Origin: Liolophura sinensis
Taxonomy: Eukaryota; Mollusca; Polyplacophora; Chitonida; Chitonidae
Assembly: GCF_032854445.1 (NCBI RefSeq)
Contig: NC_088299.1
Span: 5,987,001 to 6,051,000, forward strand
DNA length: 64,000 nt
Direction: 5' to 3'
The notes under the pieces were generated by a model. The model was given only the letters and a program-made list of their open reading frames with translations. It had not been told where the DNA came from and made no database searches. Shown in pieces: positions 51,747-63,659 of this stretch (within the stretch, counting starts at the first letter, position 1; each line of letters begins with the position of its first letter). The position numbers and the translations under genes were made by a program.

Positions 51747-52354
51747 CTGTGAACACAAGATAGAAAAAGGTGATGGAGACCAACAAAGAGCAGGTGCCCG
51801 TTACACTGGACAAGTCTCGCGCCAACTTAGTCTATAAGTGTGGGACTGGCTACCCAGGGTACCGTTCCTGGACGCTGGGATCATAATACAACCTCACCAA
51901 CAGACAAAAAAATTACTCAACATTACATAAGTTATGAATTCTTTGGAAAAGAAAAAAAATGATGGCCTGGGCCTAAGAGACCCTGGGGGGTGGGGACTTG
52001 GGACATAATGGACTCCCTCCGCCCCTTGACCAGTTCATTACGTTGTCATCGCCCAGCATGAGTTGCTCGCGCCTTTATAATGACAAAAAGAAAGCCTCGG
52101 ACAATGCCGGAACGACGCTCAACCAAATAATAATGGCGATTATGATAAAAACCTTCATCAGTCTTTGAAGCTTTCCCTGCTTTATGACCCAGGGGCAGGA
52201 TTTGTTTAAGTTCTGAAAATAGTCCATGCTGACATTTGATTAAGTGGAGTTTCCGTCATGTATTAAAGCAGATCTAATCAGCACAATGTGTTACAGTTTG
52301 CCTGCTACGCATGGCGAAAAACAGGGACAGTTTTGTCTTTATGACTGAACAACA
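51747..52354. promoter_or_regulatory. Possible shared upstream region between two divergent genes
   Basis: Unique sequence between the minus-strand signal-peptide exon and the plus-strand candidate start. It includes a GC-richer block around 51960-52080, a TCF/LEF-like CTTTGAAG near 52171 and AT-rich homeobox-like sites. No TATA box is placed convincingly. Because the minus exon starts with a splice acceptor, the true transcription start of that gene may lie further upstream. The call rests on position alone. Confidence 0.25.
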
Positions 52355-52413
52355 ATGTCTTCCGACAGCAACGGATTTGGCGGACCTTCAAGACGGCGTA
52401 GACGTGGATCTAT
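52355..52413 (+). CDS. Candidate first coding exon of a divergent plus-strand gene
   Basis: Short open segment starting at ATG with a good context (ACAACAATGTC). It reads MSSDSNGFGGPSRRRRRGS, 19 codons plus two bases, then a good donor (CTAT|GTATGT), so it would leave in phase 2. If unspliced it ends seven codons later at TAA. The composition (Ser and Gly followed by a run of five Arg encoded by four different codons) looks like a disordered basic N-terminus. I do not recognise the protein. It lies 609 bases from the 5' edge of the minus-strand signal-peptide exon, in divergent orientation. A 35-base segment at 53954-53988 (acceptor TATTTCCCAG, donor GTAAGT) has a compatible phase and could be the next exon, but that is weak. 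Confidence 0.35.
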
Positions 52414-52471
52414 GTATGTAGATGATGAGAAATAAAGTCATCTGTATACCAAATGAAAGAATATATGATGT

Positions 52472-52474
<3 letters not shown>

Positions 52475-52531
<57 letters not shown>
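52475..52531. repeat. (TA)n microsatellite
   Basis: Pure alternating TA, about 60 bases downstream of the candidate plus-strand exon. Confidence 0.95.
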
Positions 52532-52533
<2 letters not shown>

Positions 52534-54729
52534 AAGACACGGGAATAGCCTACTGTTGCTACTAAATCTGGAAAATAAAATTCTTCAAACCCACCTCACC
52601 TCCCGTGAATTTTTGAAAGTGTTAAAAGTTTTCAAGATGCGGCTTGTTTCTAAAGCTTCCTCCATTATGTTTCCAGCAAATGCTTTCATATATTTTCACA
52701 CAACTTTCCGCATAATTTGTTATTACAGATATATACACAAACATGCCTACCACTTAAGCTATTAAATTTACGTAAGTCTTTTTTTCCCCCTTATAGGTTA
52801 AATGAACCTCAAAGGTAATGTTTCCTGGGCATACAGTGCAGCTGCGTAATTCTGTGTGAAGTCGTGAACAAGACAGGAAACACTCAAATTGCAGATACCA
52901 CGCAAAAGTTGTATTTATATAAAATCATTTAAATTTATCCTAAATTACATATACACCAAAAAAAATAAGAAGCTCGATCTTTTGGGTCATATGAGACATC
53001 ATTGCATGCATTTATAATGAAATTATTTCATACTGACTACACTTTTTTATACTTCGAAGTCTTTGAGAGAAAACAAATTCTTCACACAAAGATGAGTCCA
53101 AGAAGTTTGCGTCAGACACGCGAATTTACGAATTCGCTGCATGCACATTCGCTGTCAACCACATAAGCCAACGTTAGAGGTTTGGATAAAGATTGGTATA
53201 TTGAATTCGGTATACCTTATTAAATCTCGATGTGGAATGATTTGAAAAGATTCAAAGAAAATACAACGAGTTGACATTGTGAGGTTAGCTATAGCGATCA
53301 TTGCATGAGGCTGTCACATCAAAGTAAAAAAAAAATTAATAAAATTGAACGCGTCTATTCGGAAGAGGACAAAAGAACTCAGCCCCTCCCCCCCCCCCAA
53401 AAAAAAACACAGGTAGAAGTTCCCTTAGTCTGTTTGAATTTATACACACTATATACATATTTGTATATATTACATTCGCGGTGCGCCAAAATTAAAGTCA
53501 AAGTTCCTATATATTGACCAAAAAATTGCATTTTTGAAAAAAAAAACATGCAAAATGATTATCAAAGCCTTGATTGATAACTTTGAAGAGAATGCTGTTT
53601 GCTGGGATATACATTATAAACAGCAAGCACATTCAATTAAACAGTATTAAAGCTTTGACCTATGACGTTAACATTCCAAAATGAAATTTGCTATGATATA
53701 CATTTATAGACAACCTGATTTTAAAAGAAGTATCGCTTTGACTCATGATTTTAACTTTGAAAAGAATTCATACAGTACAAGTTTTGTTATGAAATTTATA
53801 CAGTACTTACACAGGCAACCCTGGAAATGTTCAACACCTGTCCAGTACTTGGCCGGTAAACTCCACGTTTAAGAAAAATTTCAATAATCGCTCCGAGAAT
53901 TTTCGTCTCAAAAGTAATACTCTAGCCGGAAAACGGGGTTGGGTATTTCCCAGACACAAACCGACCGTGTCTTTGAGCAAACTACCATGTAAGTGGTTTC
54001 AACAACTCTGAACCGCCTTACGTGTTCCGCCTGTTATATATGTAATCCTTAATTCCAGTTCTGTCAGGCCAGGTACATGGATACCATAGATTGTGGTTCT
54101 CTTGCCGTACAGACAGTGTTAAGTAGTGTTGAACAGATCTGCTGTAGTCTCCTTATGCTGGAACCGTGGGTCTAACTATATAGACGGTGGAATCCACGGG
54201 AGCCGCGGACCCTTTTACACGCGTGCCGCTCTCGCCTCACTGAGCGCTCTGCGGTCGATAAAGGCCGACAAGCAGGCCGTCGTCGAGGGGAGGGAGGTGT
54301 TGAATATACGGCAGGAGACCCACCCGCATGCACGCTATAGACGTCGAGGGGAGACTACTTGACGTATACAAAACTTGCGGGAGAAAGAGTCAGAGGGGGC
54401 ATGGCGCTTAAGATACTATCTCTTAATCTTTGTGGCTCCTTACATGTGTTGACAGAGAAAATGGCAGGGCTGTCAAAACGATGACGCCATACATCATCAT
54501 TATACCTGTGTACGTCTGTAAAGTAAATGACCCCCCAAAATATAGTTTCCCGTTCGCTGTGCAGTTTTGTACAGTCTAAGATTCGTTCTAGAAAATTACT
54601 TCTCTTTCACAAATATGGTCTGCAGATAAGCCACTTGTGGGAAAGTTCTTCCGTAACTTGCCAAAGGACCGTGGTTTATCCCGGGAACTTGAGTCTCCTA
54701 GATCTATAAAACTGACAGCCAAGGTATAA
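52532..54729. other. Flank of the candidate plus-strand gene
   Basis: Mostly unique AT-rich sequence. A CpG-rich block at 54170-54420 includes a 78-codon plus-strand ORF (54126-54362) ending in a basic stretch; no domain is recognised. A second promoter or an exon is possible. Confidence 0.4.
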
Positions 54730-54972
54730 GTGTACATTCAAAAACTTAATCTGTTAATTTTAACAGAAAGTCTGTCGTCTGAGTGATGTTAGAACGTATT
54801 CTGTTATTTGAACACAATATTCTGTCATATTCAGCATAGCATTTTGTTATCTTAACGTTAAATTAATAGAATATGTGTGTTATATTCAACAAATAATCTT
54901 CTGCAATAACAGAATACATTCTGGTATCGTTCAGTCACCAGACAGAATTAACAGATTACGTTTTTGAGTGTA
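54730..54972. repeat. Foldback MITE, family D
   Basis: Starts GTGTACATTCAAAAACTTAA, TCTGTTAATTTTAACAG and GTCTGAGTGATGTTAGAA; ends GTTAATT-type motifs and TTTTTGAGTGTA in inverse order. Same ends as 24718-24981. Confidence 0.8.
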
Positions 54973-55008
54973 ATCTTCTTAAGTATATGGTGTTAGACAT
55001 CAATCAAT

Positions 55009-55011
<3 letters not shown>

Positions 55012-55088
<77 letters not shown>
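55012..55088. repeat. (CA)n then (TA)n microsatellite
   Basis: About 64 bases of CA passing directly into TA. Confidence 0.95.
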
Positions 55089-55515
55089 CTACACCTTTAT
55101 TATTCGATTAAAAGTTTCTTTTTATCTATATAACCAGCACATTTCACCATGCAAGAAACACATGGGTATAAGAACGATACGCTCAAAGACAAATTTCTGA
55201 ATTCACGTATATACATGTACATGCATATATACAAACATTGGCTTTATATCTGTTCGCATTCACCCATACACGGAGGAATCCTCGGCCCTTTTCCGTCAGC
55301 CCCTGCATGGCCTCTTAATTATATACAGCATATATTGAATAACGCCCCACGGCGCGAAAAACCCTGGAGCCGAGAAAATTAAATCAATGTGCTAAATATT
55401 TGATTACTAACCAGGAAACCCAATGCAAATTTTGTAAAACTGCCCTTTGGCAAACATCTTTATTTATTTTGTCGTTGTTAAGGTATAGTCACGAGCACGT
55501 GCGCAATGTGTAGAA

Positions 55516-55621
<106 letters not shown>

Positions 55622-55872
55622 CGGAAAATCATGCCAAGCTATATCTATGTACTGTATGTATACTCGATTTTTGTATAACACAACGATTCTAAATATTTAT
55701 TTTCGTAAGGGACGACTAACGCTGTAAGCTATAAATACATACATATTGTATGCTATTATGTATTATATCAATACAGATGTAGCATTTGAAACCATTTAGA
55801 CCAACTCGAGGCAAGGATGATGTAAACTCTTGTTTAAAACTGAAATGTTACATAATATGTAACTTCAATAAT

Positions 55873-56203
55873 GTTACACTCGAAAAAATATACTGTTAAT
55901 TTTTAACTGAAAGTCTGTTGTCTGAGCGATGCTAGAATGCATTCTCTTGGAATGTTCTGTCATATTCAACATAATATTCTGTTAGTCTAACAGAATCTTT
56001 ATGTTGGATTAATACAACACGTGTGTTATTTATTTATTTATTTATTTGATTGGTGTTTTACGCCGTACTCAAGAATTCATGTGTGTTATATTTAACCGAA
56101 TAATCTGCTATAATAGCATTAATAGATGCTAGAATAATACTAGCATCACTCAGACAACATACTTTTTTGTTAAATTGAACAGATTACTTTTTTTAAAATG
56201 TAA
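55873..56203. repeat. Foldback MITE, family D, interrupted by a SINE fragment
   Basis: Same inverted ends (GTTACACTCGAAAAAATATA, CTGTTAATTTTTAAC, GTCTGAGCGATGCTAGAATG on the left). It is split at 56030-56078 by a SINE family A tail. Confidence 0.78.
56030..56078 (-). repeat. Very short SINE family A tail inserted in a MITE
   Basis: TTATTTATTTATTTATTTGA to GTACTCAAGAATT, about 49 bases, flanked by ACGTGTGTTAT (56019-56029) and ATGTGTGTTAT (56079-56089), a target-site duplication with one difference. Confidence 0.85.
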
Positions 56204-56305
56204 ATTAAAGCATTTGCCATGCCGTGCATGCATGGTGGTGGAGTAAAGATATTGTTATAGCTGTGACTAATTTAACTGTTACATTAGCCCCTTTTTATAT
56301 CAGTG

Positions 56306-56474
56306 TCAAAAATTTATTTATTTTATTTATTTATTTGATTGGGGTTTTACGCCGTACTCAAGACTATTTCACTTATACGACGGCGGCCAGCATTATGGTG
56401 GGAGTACACCGGACAGAACCCTGGCGGAAACCCACGAACATCCGCGCGTTGCTGGCAGACATATCAAAAATTTA
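56306..56474 (-). repeat. SINE family A, truncated, with target-site duplication
   Basis: Minus-strand copy flanked by TCAAAAATTTA at 56306-56316 and 56464-56474. The element stops at GCTGGCAGACATA, so it inserted already lacking its tRNA head. Confidence 0.9.
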
Positions 56475-56690
56475 AAATAACAAAATGATTGAGGTGTTGT
56501 TCTCAGCATTATACAAATGTTAAAAATCATGCAATCTAACATTGTATTACAGCATGCGATATAATTGAATGATTATATACATAGTACATCATTTTTGATG
56601 TACGCACTAATATTTTACGGCTTTTGTAGAATAATGTATCATTAAAGCACACAGAAAAAGCTTGTTGTTAAAAACATTTTAACACTTGCA

Positions 56691-56829
<139 letters not shown>

Positions 56830-56918
56830 TACATGTACATGGAATATATATGCATATAAAATGTATACCACATACATGTAAACCTATATACTCGGATAAT
56901 TTTTCATAGTTGTATAAG

Positions 56919-57188
56919 GACCTGCGTGGCCGAGTGAGGTAGCACGCCACCACGGGGCAATGACCAAGGAACCTCTCACCAATGCGGTTGTTATGAGTCC
57001 TAGTCCAGCTCATGCTGGCTTCCGCTCCGGCCGTAAGTTGGAAGGTTTGTCAGCAACCTGCGGATGGTCGTGGGTTTTCCCCGGGCTCTGTCCGGTTTCC
57101 TCCCACCATAATGCTGGCCGCCGTCGCATAAGTGAAATATTCTTGAGTACGGCGTAAAACACCAATCAAATAAATCAAATAAATAAAT
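56919..57188 (+). repeat. SINE family A, full length
   Basis: Begins GGACCTGCGTGGCCGAGTGA, with central part and a CAAATAAATCAAATAAATAAA tail. The head has drifted from other copies (box A region GTGGCCGAGTGAGG). A truncated copy follows directly in its tail. Confidence 0.88.
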
Positions 57189-57347
57189 CTCCGGCGTATA
57201 CGTGGGAAAGTGTTCCAGCAGCCACGCGGATGGTCGTGTGTTTCCCTCGGGCTCTGCCCGGCTTCCTCCCACCATAATGCTGGCCGCCGCCGTATAAGTG
57301 AAATATTCTTGAGTGCGGCGTAAAAAAGAAAGTCAAAGAAATAAATC
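57189..57347 (+). repeat. SINE family A, truncated, joined to the tail of the preceding copy
   Basis: Begins inside the family at CTCCGGCGTATACGTGGGAA and runs to GCGTAAAAAAGAAAGTCAAA. It abuts the AAATAAATAAAT tail of 56919-57188, giving a head-to-tail dimer-like arrangement. Confidence 0.85.
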
Positions 57348-57589
57348 ATATTTGTATATATCCTGAACTTTGGCACATGACGTGTATACCGGCGTATAGA
57401 ATGTATAAGCCAATATATATTGTGAAGTAAACCAATGGGCCTTCTGCACGTCATGGGGTCAAATAAATAAATAAATAAATAAATCTAAATAGTTATATGA
57501 ATTATCTTGACAGAATTTAATGACTATTATAGACAGAATTTAGTGCCTTATTGCGTGCAGGCATATAATAAATTTTTCATGTATGGATT

Positions 57590-57672
57590 TTATGGCCGCT
57601 GTCGAATATTTAGGTGAAATATTCTTGAGTACGACGTACAACACAATCAAATTAATCAATTAAATAAATAAA
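57590..57672 (+). repeat. SINE family A, tail fragment
   Basis: ATGGCCGCTGTCGAATATTT, then GTGAAATATTCTTGAGTACG and a short A/T tail. A family B-like tail fragment (GGCGTTAAACCTTAATCATC) follows near 57690. Confidence 0.7.
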
Positions 57673-58067
57673 ATTTATGAATTTGCCGATGTGGCGTTAA
57701 ACCTTAATCATCCATTAATTAATTGGCTTGGCTTGGCTTACTTGCCGCTTTCAACATTGACATATACAGTTACATACATACATGGTTAACATTATAGGGC
57801 ACGGCCCGGTTCGAAAGTGTACTAGTTAATACTGGTACAAAGTCACTAAAGTCATATTTAAATTTTAGTCATATTCAGCAGCCAAGGCAGTTATCCAGAC
57901 TAAAAGTATAACAGTAGCAGAACTCATAGTTCATACTTAGTATACTGTTACGCAGTTATTTTTGAGCTAAGTTCACAATTGAAGACCTGGCTTAAAGTTA
58001 AATCTGGTATTAAATCTTAAAACAGTTTTGAGCAATCGTGCGCAGAAAATTACGCTACTGATCAGAT

Positions 58068-58172
58068 TATTTATTTATTTATTTATTTATTTGATGGGTG
58101 TTTTACGCTGTACTCAAGAATATTTCACTTATACCTCGGCGGCCAGCATTATGGTGGGAGGTAACCGGGTAG
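58068..58172 (-). repeat. SINE family A, truncated
   Basis: Minus-strand copy with an (ATTT)n tail, from GGGTGTTTTACGCTGTACTC to GGGAGGTAACCGGG. TCAGATTA occurs on both sides and may be a target-site duplication. Confidence 0.85.
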
Positions 58173-58971
58173 TGTCAGATTACTTGCAAGATACAGGTAT
58201 ATGCACGTGGATATAACCCTATAAGATAACCCATAATTAAATAACGCTCAATAATATTTATACTGACCCTACATGTAACACCATGCGGACTAAAAAGTTA
58301 AAGTACATACTGCAAGGCCATGAATGGATGCATGGATCTTAGAGAATCATGATTGTTACCGTTAATCAAAGGGAAGTAACCGGTTTCGCGCAACAGTTCA
58401 ACAGTGACTGACACCTGTCAGTCATCCGTGGCTTCATAGTGCTCACACCACAGAGAAACCTATACATGAAGCAACAGCTAAGATGCACTTTCTTTACCTC
58501 TATTTTCGCTAGTCCTCAAAGAGAGTGCAGGGAGGAGTCTTTTATATCCTCTATTAAAATCGTTCAATCTGAAGTGATTGCGATGTATTACACTCGGCTG
58601 TAGGTTAAAGGATACATAAAAAGGTACTGTAAAACGTAGATTACGGTAATTTTTCTTAATTTTTGTGGCATATTTTATTTTTCTTAATAACACCTTTGTT
58701 TTTTAGATATTTTCTGTCAGTGGTGGGAAATATTCGGAAATGACGTCACTGATAAAAGTACTGGGAACACGCGACCAGCTTAACGCCCCCAAGTTCTTCC
58801 TGCATGCAACAAATTTGTTTCGACAGCTGACTTTGACTTCACCACAGCAAGCTTTTTAAGTTCTGCACTGACTGCTGTGGTCTTAATTTTTTTTACACCC
58901 CAAGAAGAAAGCTGAGAATGTTTTTTTTTTCTTTTTTTTTCCATATTAAGAAGCAAAAACAAACGTTTCTC

Positions 58972-58974
<3 letters not shown>

Positions 58975-59058
<84 letters not shown>
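58975..59058. repeat. (TA)n microsatellite
   Basis: Pure alternating TA, 84 bases. Confidence 0.97.
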
Positions 59059-59059
<1 letters not shown>

Positions 59060-59292
59060 GTGATTATGCAGAGTGCATTTATACAAGGATTGGCTGCATG
59101 GTGCGGCAAGTAAATATAGACAAATGTATATACACATCTACTTGTCCAGCAAACTGATTTTGAAGTGGATATTTTACTGTATTCGTGCCGGCCAAACCTA
59201 AAAGGGGAATTGTCAGTTTACAAACGTATTTATCTCTGATCAGTGCACATATAGAGTGTAGGTGTTTTCATGTTATTTTATGGATCCGTGGC

Positions 59293-59511
59293 TCTCACCA
59301 ATGCGGTCGCTGTGAGTTCAAACTCAGCTCATGCTGGCTTCCTCTCTGGCCGTTAGTGGTAAGGTCTGACAGCAGCCTGCGGATGGTCGTGGGTTCCCCG
59401 GGGTTCTGCCCGTGCAGTTTCTTGCCACCATAATGCCGGAGGCCGTCGTATCACAAAATTTTATTGACTACGGCGTATAAAAAACAATGAAGTAAATACA
59501 TAAATAAATAA
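59293..59511 (+). repeat. SINE family A, diverged
   Basis: Plus-strand copy from CCGTGGCTCTCACCAATGCG, with box B-like GAGTTCAAACTC, to an AATACATAAATAAATAAA tail. The first part of the head is missing. Confidence 0.85.
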
Positions 59512-60084
59512 AATATACATATATGGGTTGTGTTATCCATGAGGTGGAAATGCCGAATTATATGACAACTGCACAAATACGTACATCTGTGCCTAATCGA
59601 TACAAACAACCTGTCCTTAAAATTGACATGTTCATGGGCTAAAAATCACCCTACTTCTCGTCGCAATTCCGGTTGTCAATGTCGTTTCCTGATGACGGCT
59701 TTCCACGTTCACCTATCGAGTTATCGCGAGATTCCCACCAGTTAGACGTTACAACTGACAATTTGAAACAACAATTTGCCTTGTTTTTTTATTGATATAA
59801 TTTTATTGATCTGAACTAAGCGAATTCTCTCTCTCTCTTAATGTTAACCTTTTTATGTAGAACAAAAACCACTCAGCCGGTGAAGGAAAAAACACCTTAT
59901 TTCTTAATTCTCATAATGTTCAAAACGTTCGAAAATTGTATATCGCGTTAACATGAAAACCAAATTAAGCGCATTCACTTATACATATAATATCTATAAA
60001 AATAAAATGTTATATACAATATGTATAATGTTATAAATCCAAAGCATTTAGCTGCGGTCCACGGAGATGCGAAAACACTTTCTA

Positions 60085-60330
60085 AAGTGTTAAAAATTTA
60101 ACACTTTACATTGTAGGTCAGAATTCATGTGTAGAAATTCAACACTATATATATGTTTTACATTAACAAATTAACACTTTCAGGTGTTCTGCAATCTAAA
60201 TGTTAAAATCTGTAGACGATTATTTTGCGCAAAAAACAATTATGCTGGCACTTTTTTACAGGCATTTTAACATGTATCATGTCAACATTTATAAGAACAT
60301 ATTCACATTTTAACATTTGTGTTTTAAAAG
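60085..60330. repeat. Possible second foldback element with TTAACACTTT motifs
   Basis: AAGTGTTAAAAATTTAACAC and TTAACAAATTAACACTTTCA lie near one edge, and CATTTTAACATTTGTGTTTT near the other. Symmetry is partial. Confidence 0.4.
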
Positions 60331-60341
60331 AGTACAGTCCC

Positions 60342-60437
60342 TGTACGCATAATATTTGTTTATTTATTTATTTACTTGATTGGTGTTTTACGCAGTATTC
60401 AAAAATATTTCACTTATACGACGGCGGTGTACGCATG
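60342..60437 (-). repeat. SINE family A, short tail copy with target-site duplication
   Basis: Only the last 60-odd bases of the family (TTGATTGGTGTTTTACGCAG to ACGACGGCGG) plus tail, flanked by TGTACGCAT on both sides. Confidence 0.8.
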
Positions 60438-61074
60438 AGATCTCTAAACCATGGTGTATAAGTCAATTGGTTGAAGGTGTACATGCATGTACGCCTATAA
60501 TGTAGCACATTATAGAGTTTAAGAGTTTTTGTATCCCAGTCCAAAAATCAGAAGAAGACATTCTCTGGTCATTTCATTATAGGTATGGAATGGAATGTGC
60601 GGATGCTACATATAGAAATAATGATTACAAGAAACAACACTATATCAAATGTGCATCGATCAAGTATCCCAAAGAAAGCTTAAAAGGCATAACTCTTTAT
60701 TTTTGAAATGCTGCACAACCCAGATAAAGCAGTTCAAAATAAACAAAAGCACACATTGAGACAATCGAAAACGCCACCATGCATGCTATCAGTTTTATCC
60801 AATCAGACGAGAGTTATTATATAGTCTCTATAACCCGCGAAAGCCTCCTTTTCCGCTTACATGTGCGCGTTACCCGTACACTGTTTTGCCTATTAACCAT
60901 GCATATGAACTTGGAATATGAGTGACATGACATAATGTTTCCGGTTGCACTAACATGACGCATCCCAAGGTCTGGTAAGAATTCTTTATTAGAAGTTGAA
61001 AGTCTCAGACCGTTTAGACCTGCTTTCCTTTCAAACAAATATCAGATGGTTATAGTATTAATATCTGTGAAAAT

Positions 61075-61276
61075 TTGTTATCAAATCCTGGCGTCTTGTC
61101 AGGTCGCATACGTGGGACGGTCTGCCAGCAACCTGCGGATGGGCGTGGGTTTCCCCCCAACGGGCTCCACCCGGTTTCCTCCCACCATAATGCCGGCCCC
61201 CGTCGTATAAGTGATATGTTCTTCAGTACAGCGTAAAACATCAATCAGATAAATAAATAAGTAAATTGTTATCAAA
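61075..61276 (+). repeat. SINE family A, truncated, with target-site duplication
   Basis: Plus-strand copy from GGTCGCATACGTGGGACGGT to TAAATAAATAAGTAAA, flanked by TTGTTATCAAA at 61075-61085 and 61266-61276. Ten to fifteen bases of unassigned sequence precede the recognisable part. Confidence 0.88.
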
Positions 61277-61358
61277 CCATGATGCGATTCTATATTCACT
61301 GTTTCCATGGGGACTGGACGCTATAGATATAGTGCCTGGGTCCCATCTGATTTATCTT

Positions 61359-61521
61359 GGGGGAATGATAGGATAGGAGGAAACTGGGCAGAGCTCGGTG
61401 AATACCCACCATCATCCGCAGGATGCTGGCAGACCTTCCCACGTAGCGACCACACTGATGAGAGCCTCGAGTGTCATTGCGCCGCTCTGGCACGCTAACT
61501 ACCTCGGCCACGGAGGCCCCC
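61359..61521 (-). repeat. SINE family A, diverged, tail lost
   Basis: Minus-strand copy from GGGGGAATGATAGGATAGGA to the head, ending CTCGGCCACGGAGGCCCCC. Confidence 0.8.
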
Positions 61522-63300
61522 TGGTAGACACATAATATACAACAATGTGGCAGTAAAACATGATCATTCTTGCATTCATTCCTCACATCAGCTCTGCAAT
61601 GAGACATTGGAATTGTTCAATGAAACGCCGTTGTAAAATAGCAATATAATTTAAACAACAGCTTTAAATTACAGTAGGTAAATAATTGAAAATAGGTAAG
61701 GTAGGTAAGGTTCATCCTTAACACAGCTGAAAACTGTGCGTAAAAATTTCATTTATTTTTTCAGGTTTTTTTGCAAATGTTGAAAGACATTAAAATATTT
61801 GAATACTATGATGGCCTTTATGAGCAATACTGACAATATCTAGAAGGAAGGAATTTTTTTGGAATCTTTGATCAGTAATCTTTCACTCATGGGTGAAAAG
61901 ACTTATACCAACATTTAGTGTCGTTGGATTAGAGTTCAAGTTGGATAACCTTCCTGTGACGTCAGAGTTGCTAACCTCTGATGGTATGGTCCATAAAGCT
62001 ATACCTTAGAAGTCAAATGTTTGAGCGCCTCTAACTCTCTTCACAAAAATCTAAAAAAAAAATAAATGAAAGTATATTTATGCATAGTTTTAAGTCTACG
62101 TAGGGATGCCTACTTTGACTTTTAGAGGTCTTTTCCTTGAAGTTTTGTCAGTTTTTGCACTGTGAAAATCTGATGTAAATTCACAACTAAAACTGTCGTC
62201 AAATTTCAGACCAGTAACAACTATTAAAGTACATGTAAATCATCAAGTTTCGAAACCAGCCCAATTGGGGCATAAGTTTGCATGTTTAAAACTTCCGTTA
62301 TTAACAATGGTTCTTAGTTTCCATGAGATAACGGCTCTACATGTTTGATGACGCTGATACATTTTTCTGGACGTACATGTTCTTTTTGGTCATTTGAAGA
62401 CATTTTTGAAAACCAACCCGATGCGTGCGTAAGTTTTGCATAAAAAAGTGCATAACGATCTCTTTGATTTCGTAACTGGTCGTAGGCTTCCAGGCAACAA
62501 CTGTTCCAGTTATTGTCCGACCATATTTGTGTGCAGATTCATTTTGTGGCCAATCAGTTCAATATCAAAACTAATTTGATCCGCGCATGCGCATAAGTTT
62601 TGTATACTGGGTGTGAGATGCAAATTCTCAGAATTCACTTGATCGTGAATTTCTGCAAGCATGTGGTCGTGGTTTTCTCCAATTAAGGAAACGTGTATTA
62701 TTCTAATTGAGGGATCGTCGATTTTTCGAAAAGATCGTGGCTTGTTTCAAGGGGTCGTGGGCTCCTTTTTGAGGTCGCCTATTCATTCCAGTGATCGTGG
62801 ATTTCAAAAACATTCTGAGTTCTGAACACTATAGAAGTATAACCAATATTTGTTGAATTAAAAAGTCATTACATTAAGTTACTTGAACAGAAATTTTGCA
62901 TTTAATCCTGTTGAAAAGTGTCTAGACTAACCAATACCTGTCGAAGTTATTTGTCTACAAAAGCATTTTTCCACATAAAACAATTCCCTTTAGAAGGGAA
63001 AACGTGGCATAGAGAGTGATGTAATAACTGAAGAATTTAGGAGACCTTTTAATAATAACTATTTTAATGCCCATATATATATAGATATGTGATACAGTGT
63101 AGCACGTTTGTGCAAGACTAGCTCTATATCTACATAAAGGAAGAATGACTGGTCTTGAAGAAAATCCTGGATATAGCGTTAAGTAACAAATGTATAAATG
63201 ATCATGACTTATTAAACACCATGTCGGCAATATTTCAGCCATTTCAAGGCGAGAAAGTGTTTGAGTCAGTATACTTTCCGACATTAAATTGGCAACGTTG
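61522..63300. other. Unique sequence without recognisable gene
   Basis: No exon pair, repeat family or tandem array was recognised. Several GATCGTGG-type repeats near 62640-62800 (TCGTGG recurs six times in about 160 bases) are the only pattern. Confidence 0.5.
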
Positions 63301-63345
63301 TTGTTTTACGGCATACTCAAGAATTTTTGAGTATTCTTGAGTATC
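63301..63345 (-). repeat. SINE family A scrap with perfect inverted repeat
   Basis: TGTTTTACGGCATACTCAAG matches the family, then ATACTCAAGAAT (63313-63324) is mirrored by ATTCTTGAGTAT (63333-63344). Confidence 0.6.
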
Positions 63346-63373
63346 GTTTACACGATAATCAGTTTTATGGGTG

Positions 63374-63659
63374 AAGGAAATTGATTTATTTATTTGATTG
63401 GTGTTTTACGCCGTACTCAAGAATATTTCACTTATACGACGGCGGTCAGCATTATGGTGGGTGGAAACCGGGCACAGCCCGGGGGAAACCCACGACCATC
63501 CTCAGGTTGCCGGCAGACCTTCCCACGAACGGCCGGAGAGGAAGCCAGCATGAGCTGCACTTGAACTCACAGCGACCGCATTGGTGAGAGACTCCTGGGT
63601 TATTACGCTGCACTAGCGCGCTAACCAACTGAGCCACGGGGGCCCCTAAAGGAAATTGA
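63374..63659 (-). repeat. SINE family A, full length with target-site duplication
   Basis: Complete minus-strand element flanked by AAGGAAATTGA at 63374-63384 and 63649-63659. The head reads AACTGAGCCACGGGGGCCCC. With 26849-27115 it is the best template for the family consensus. Confidence 0.95.
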
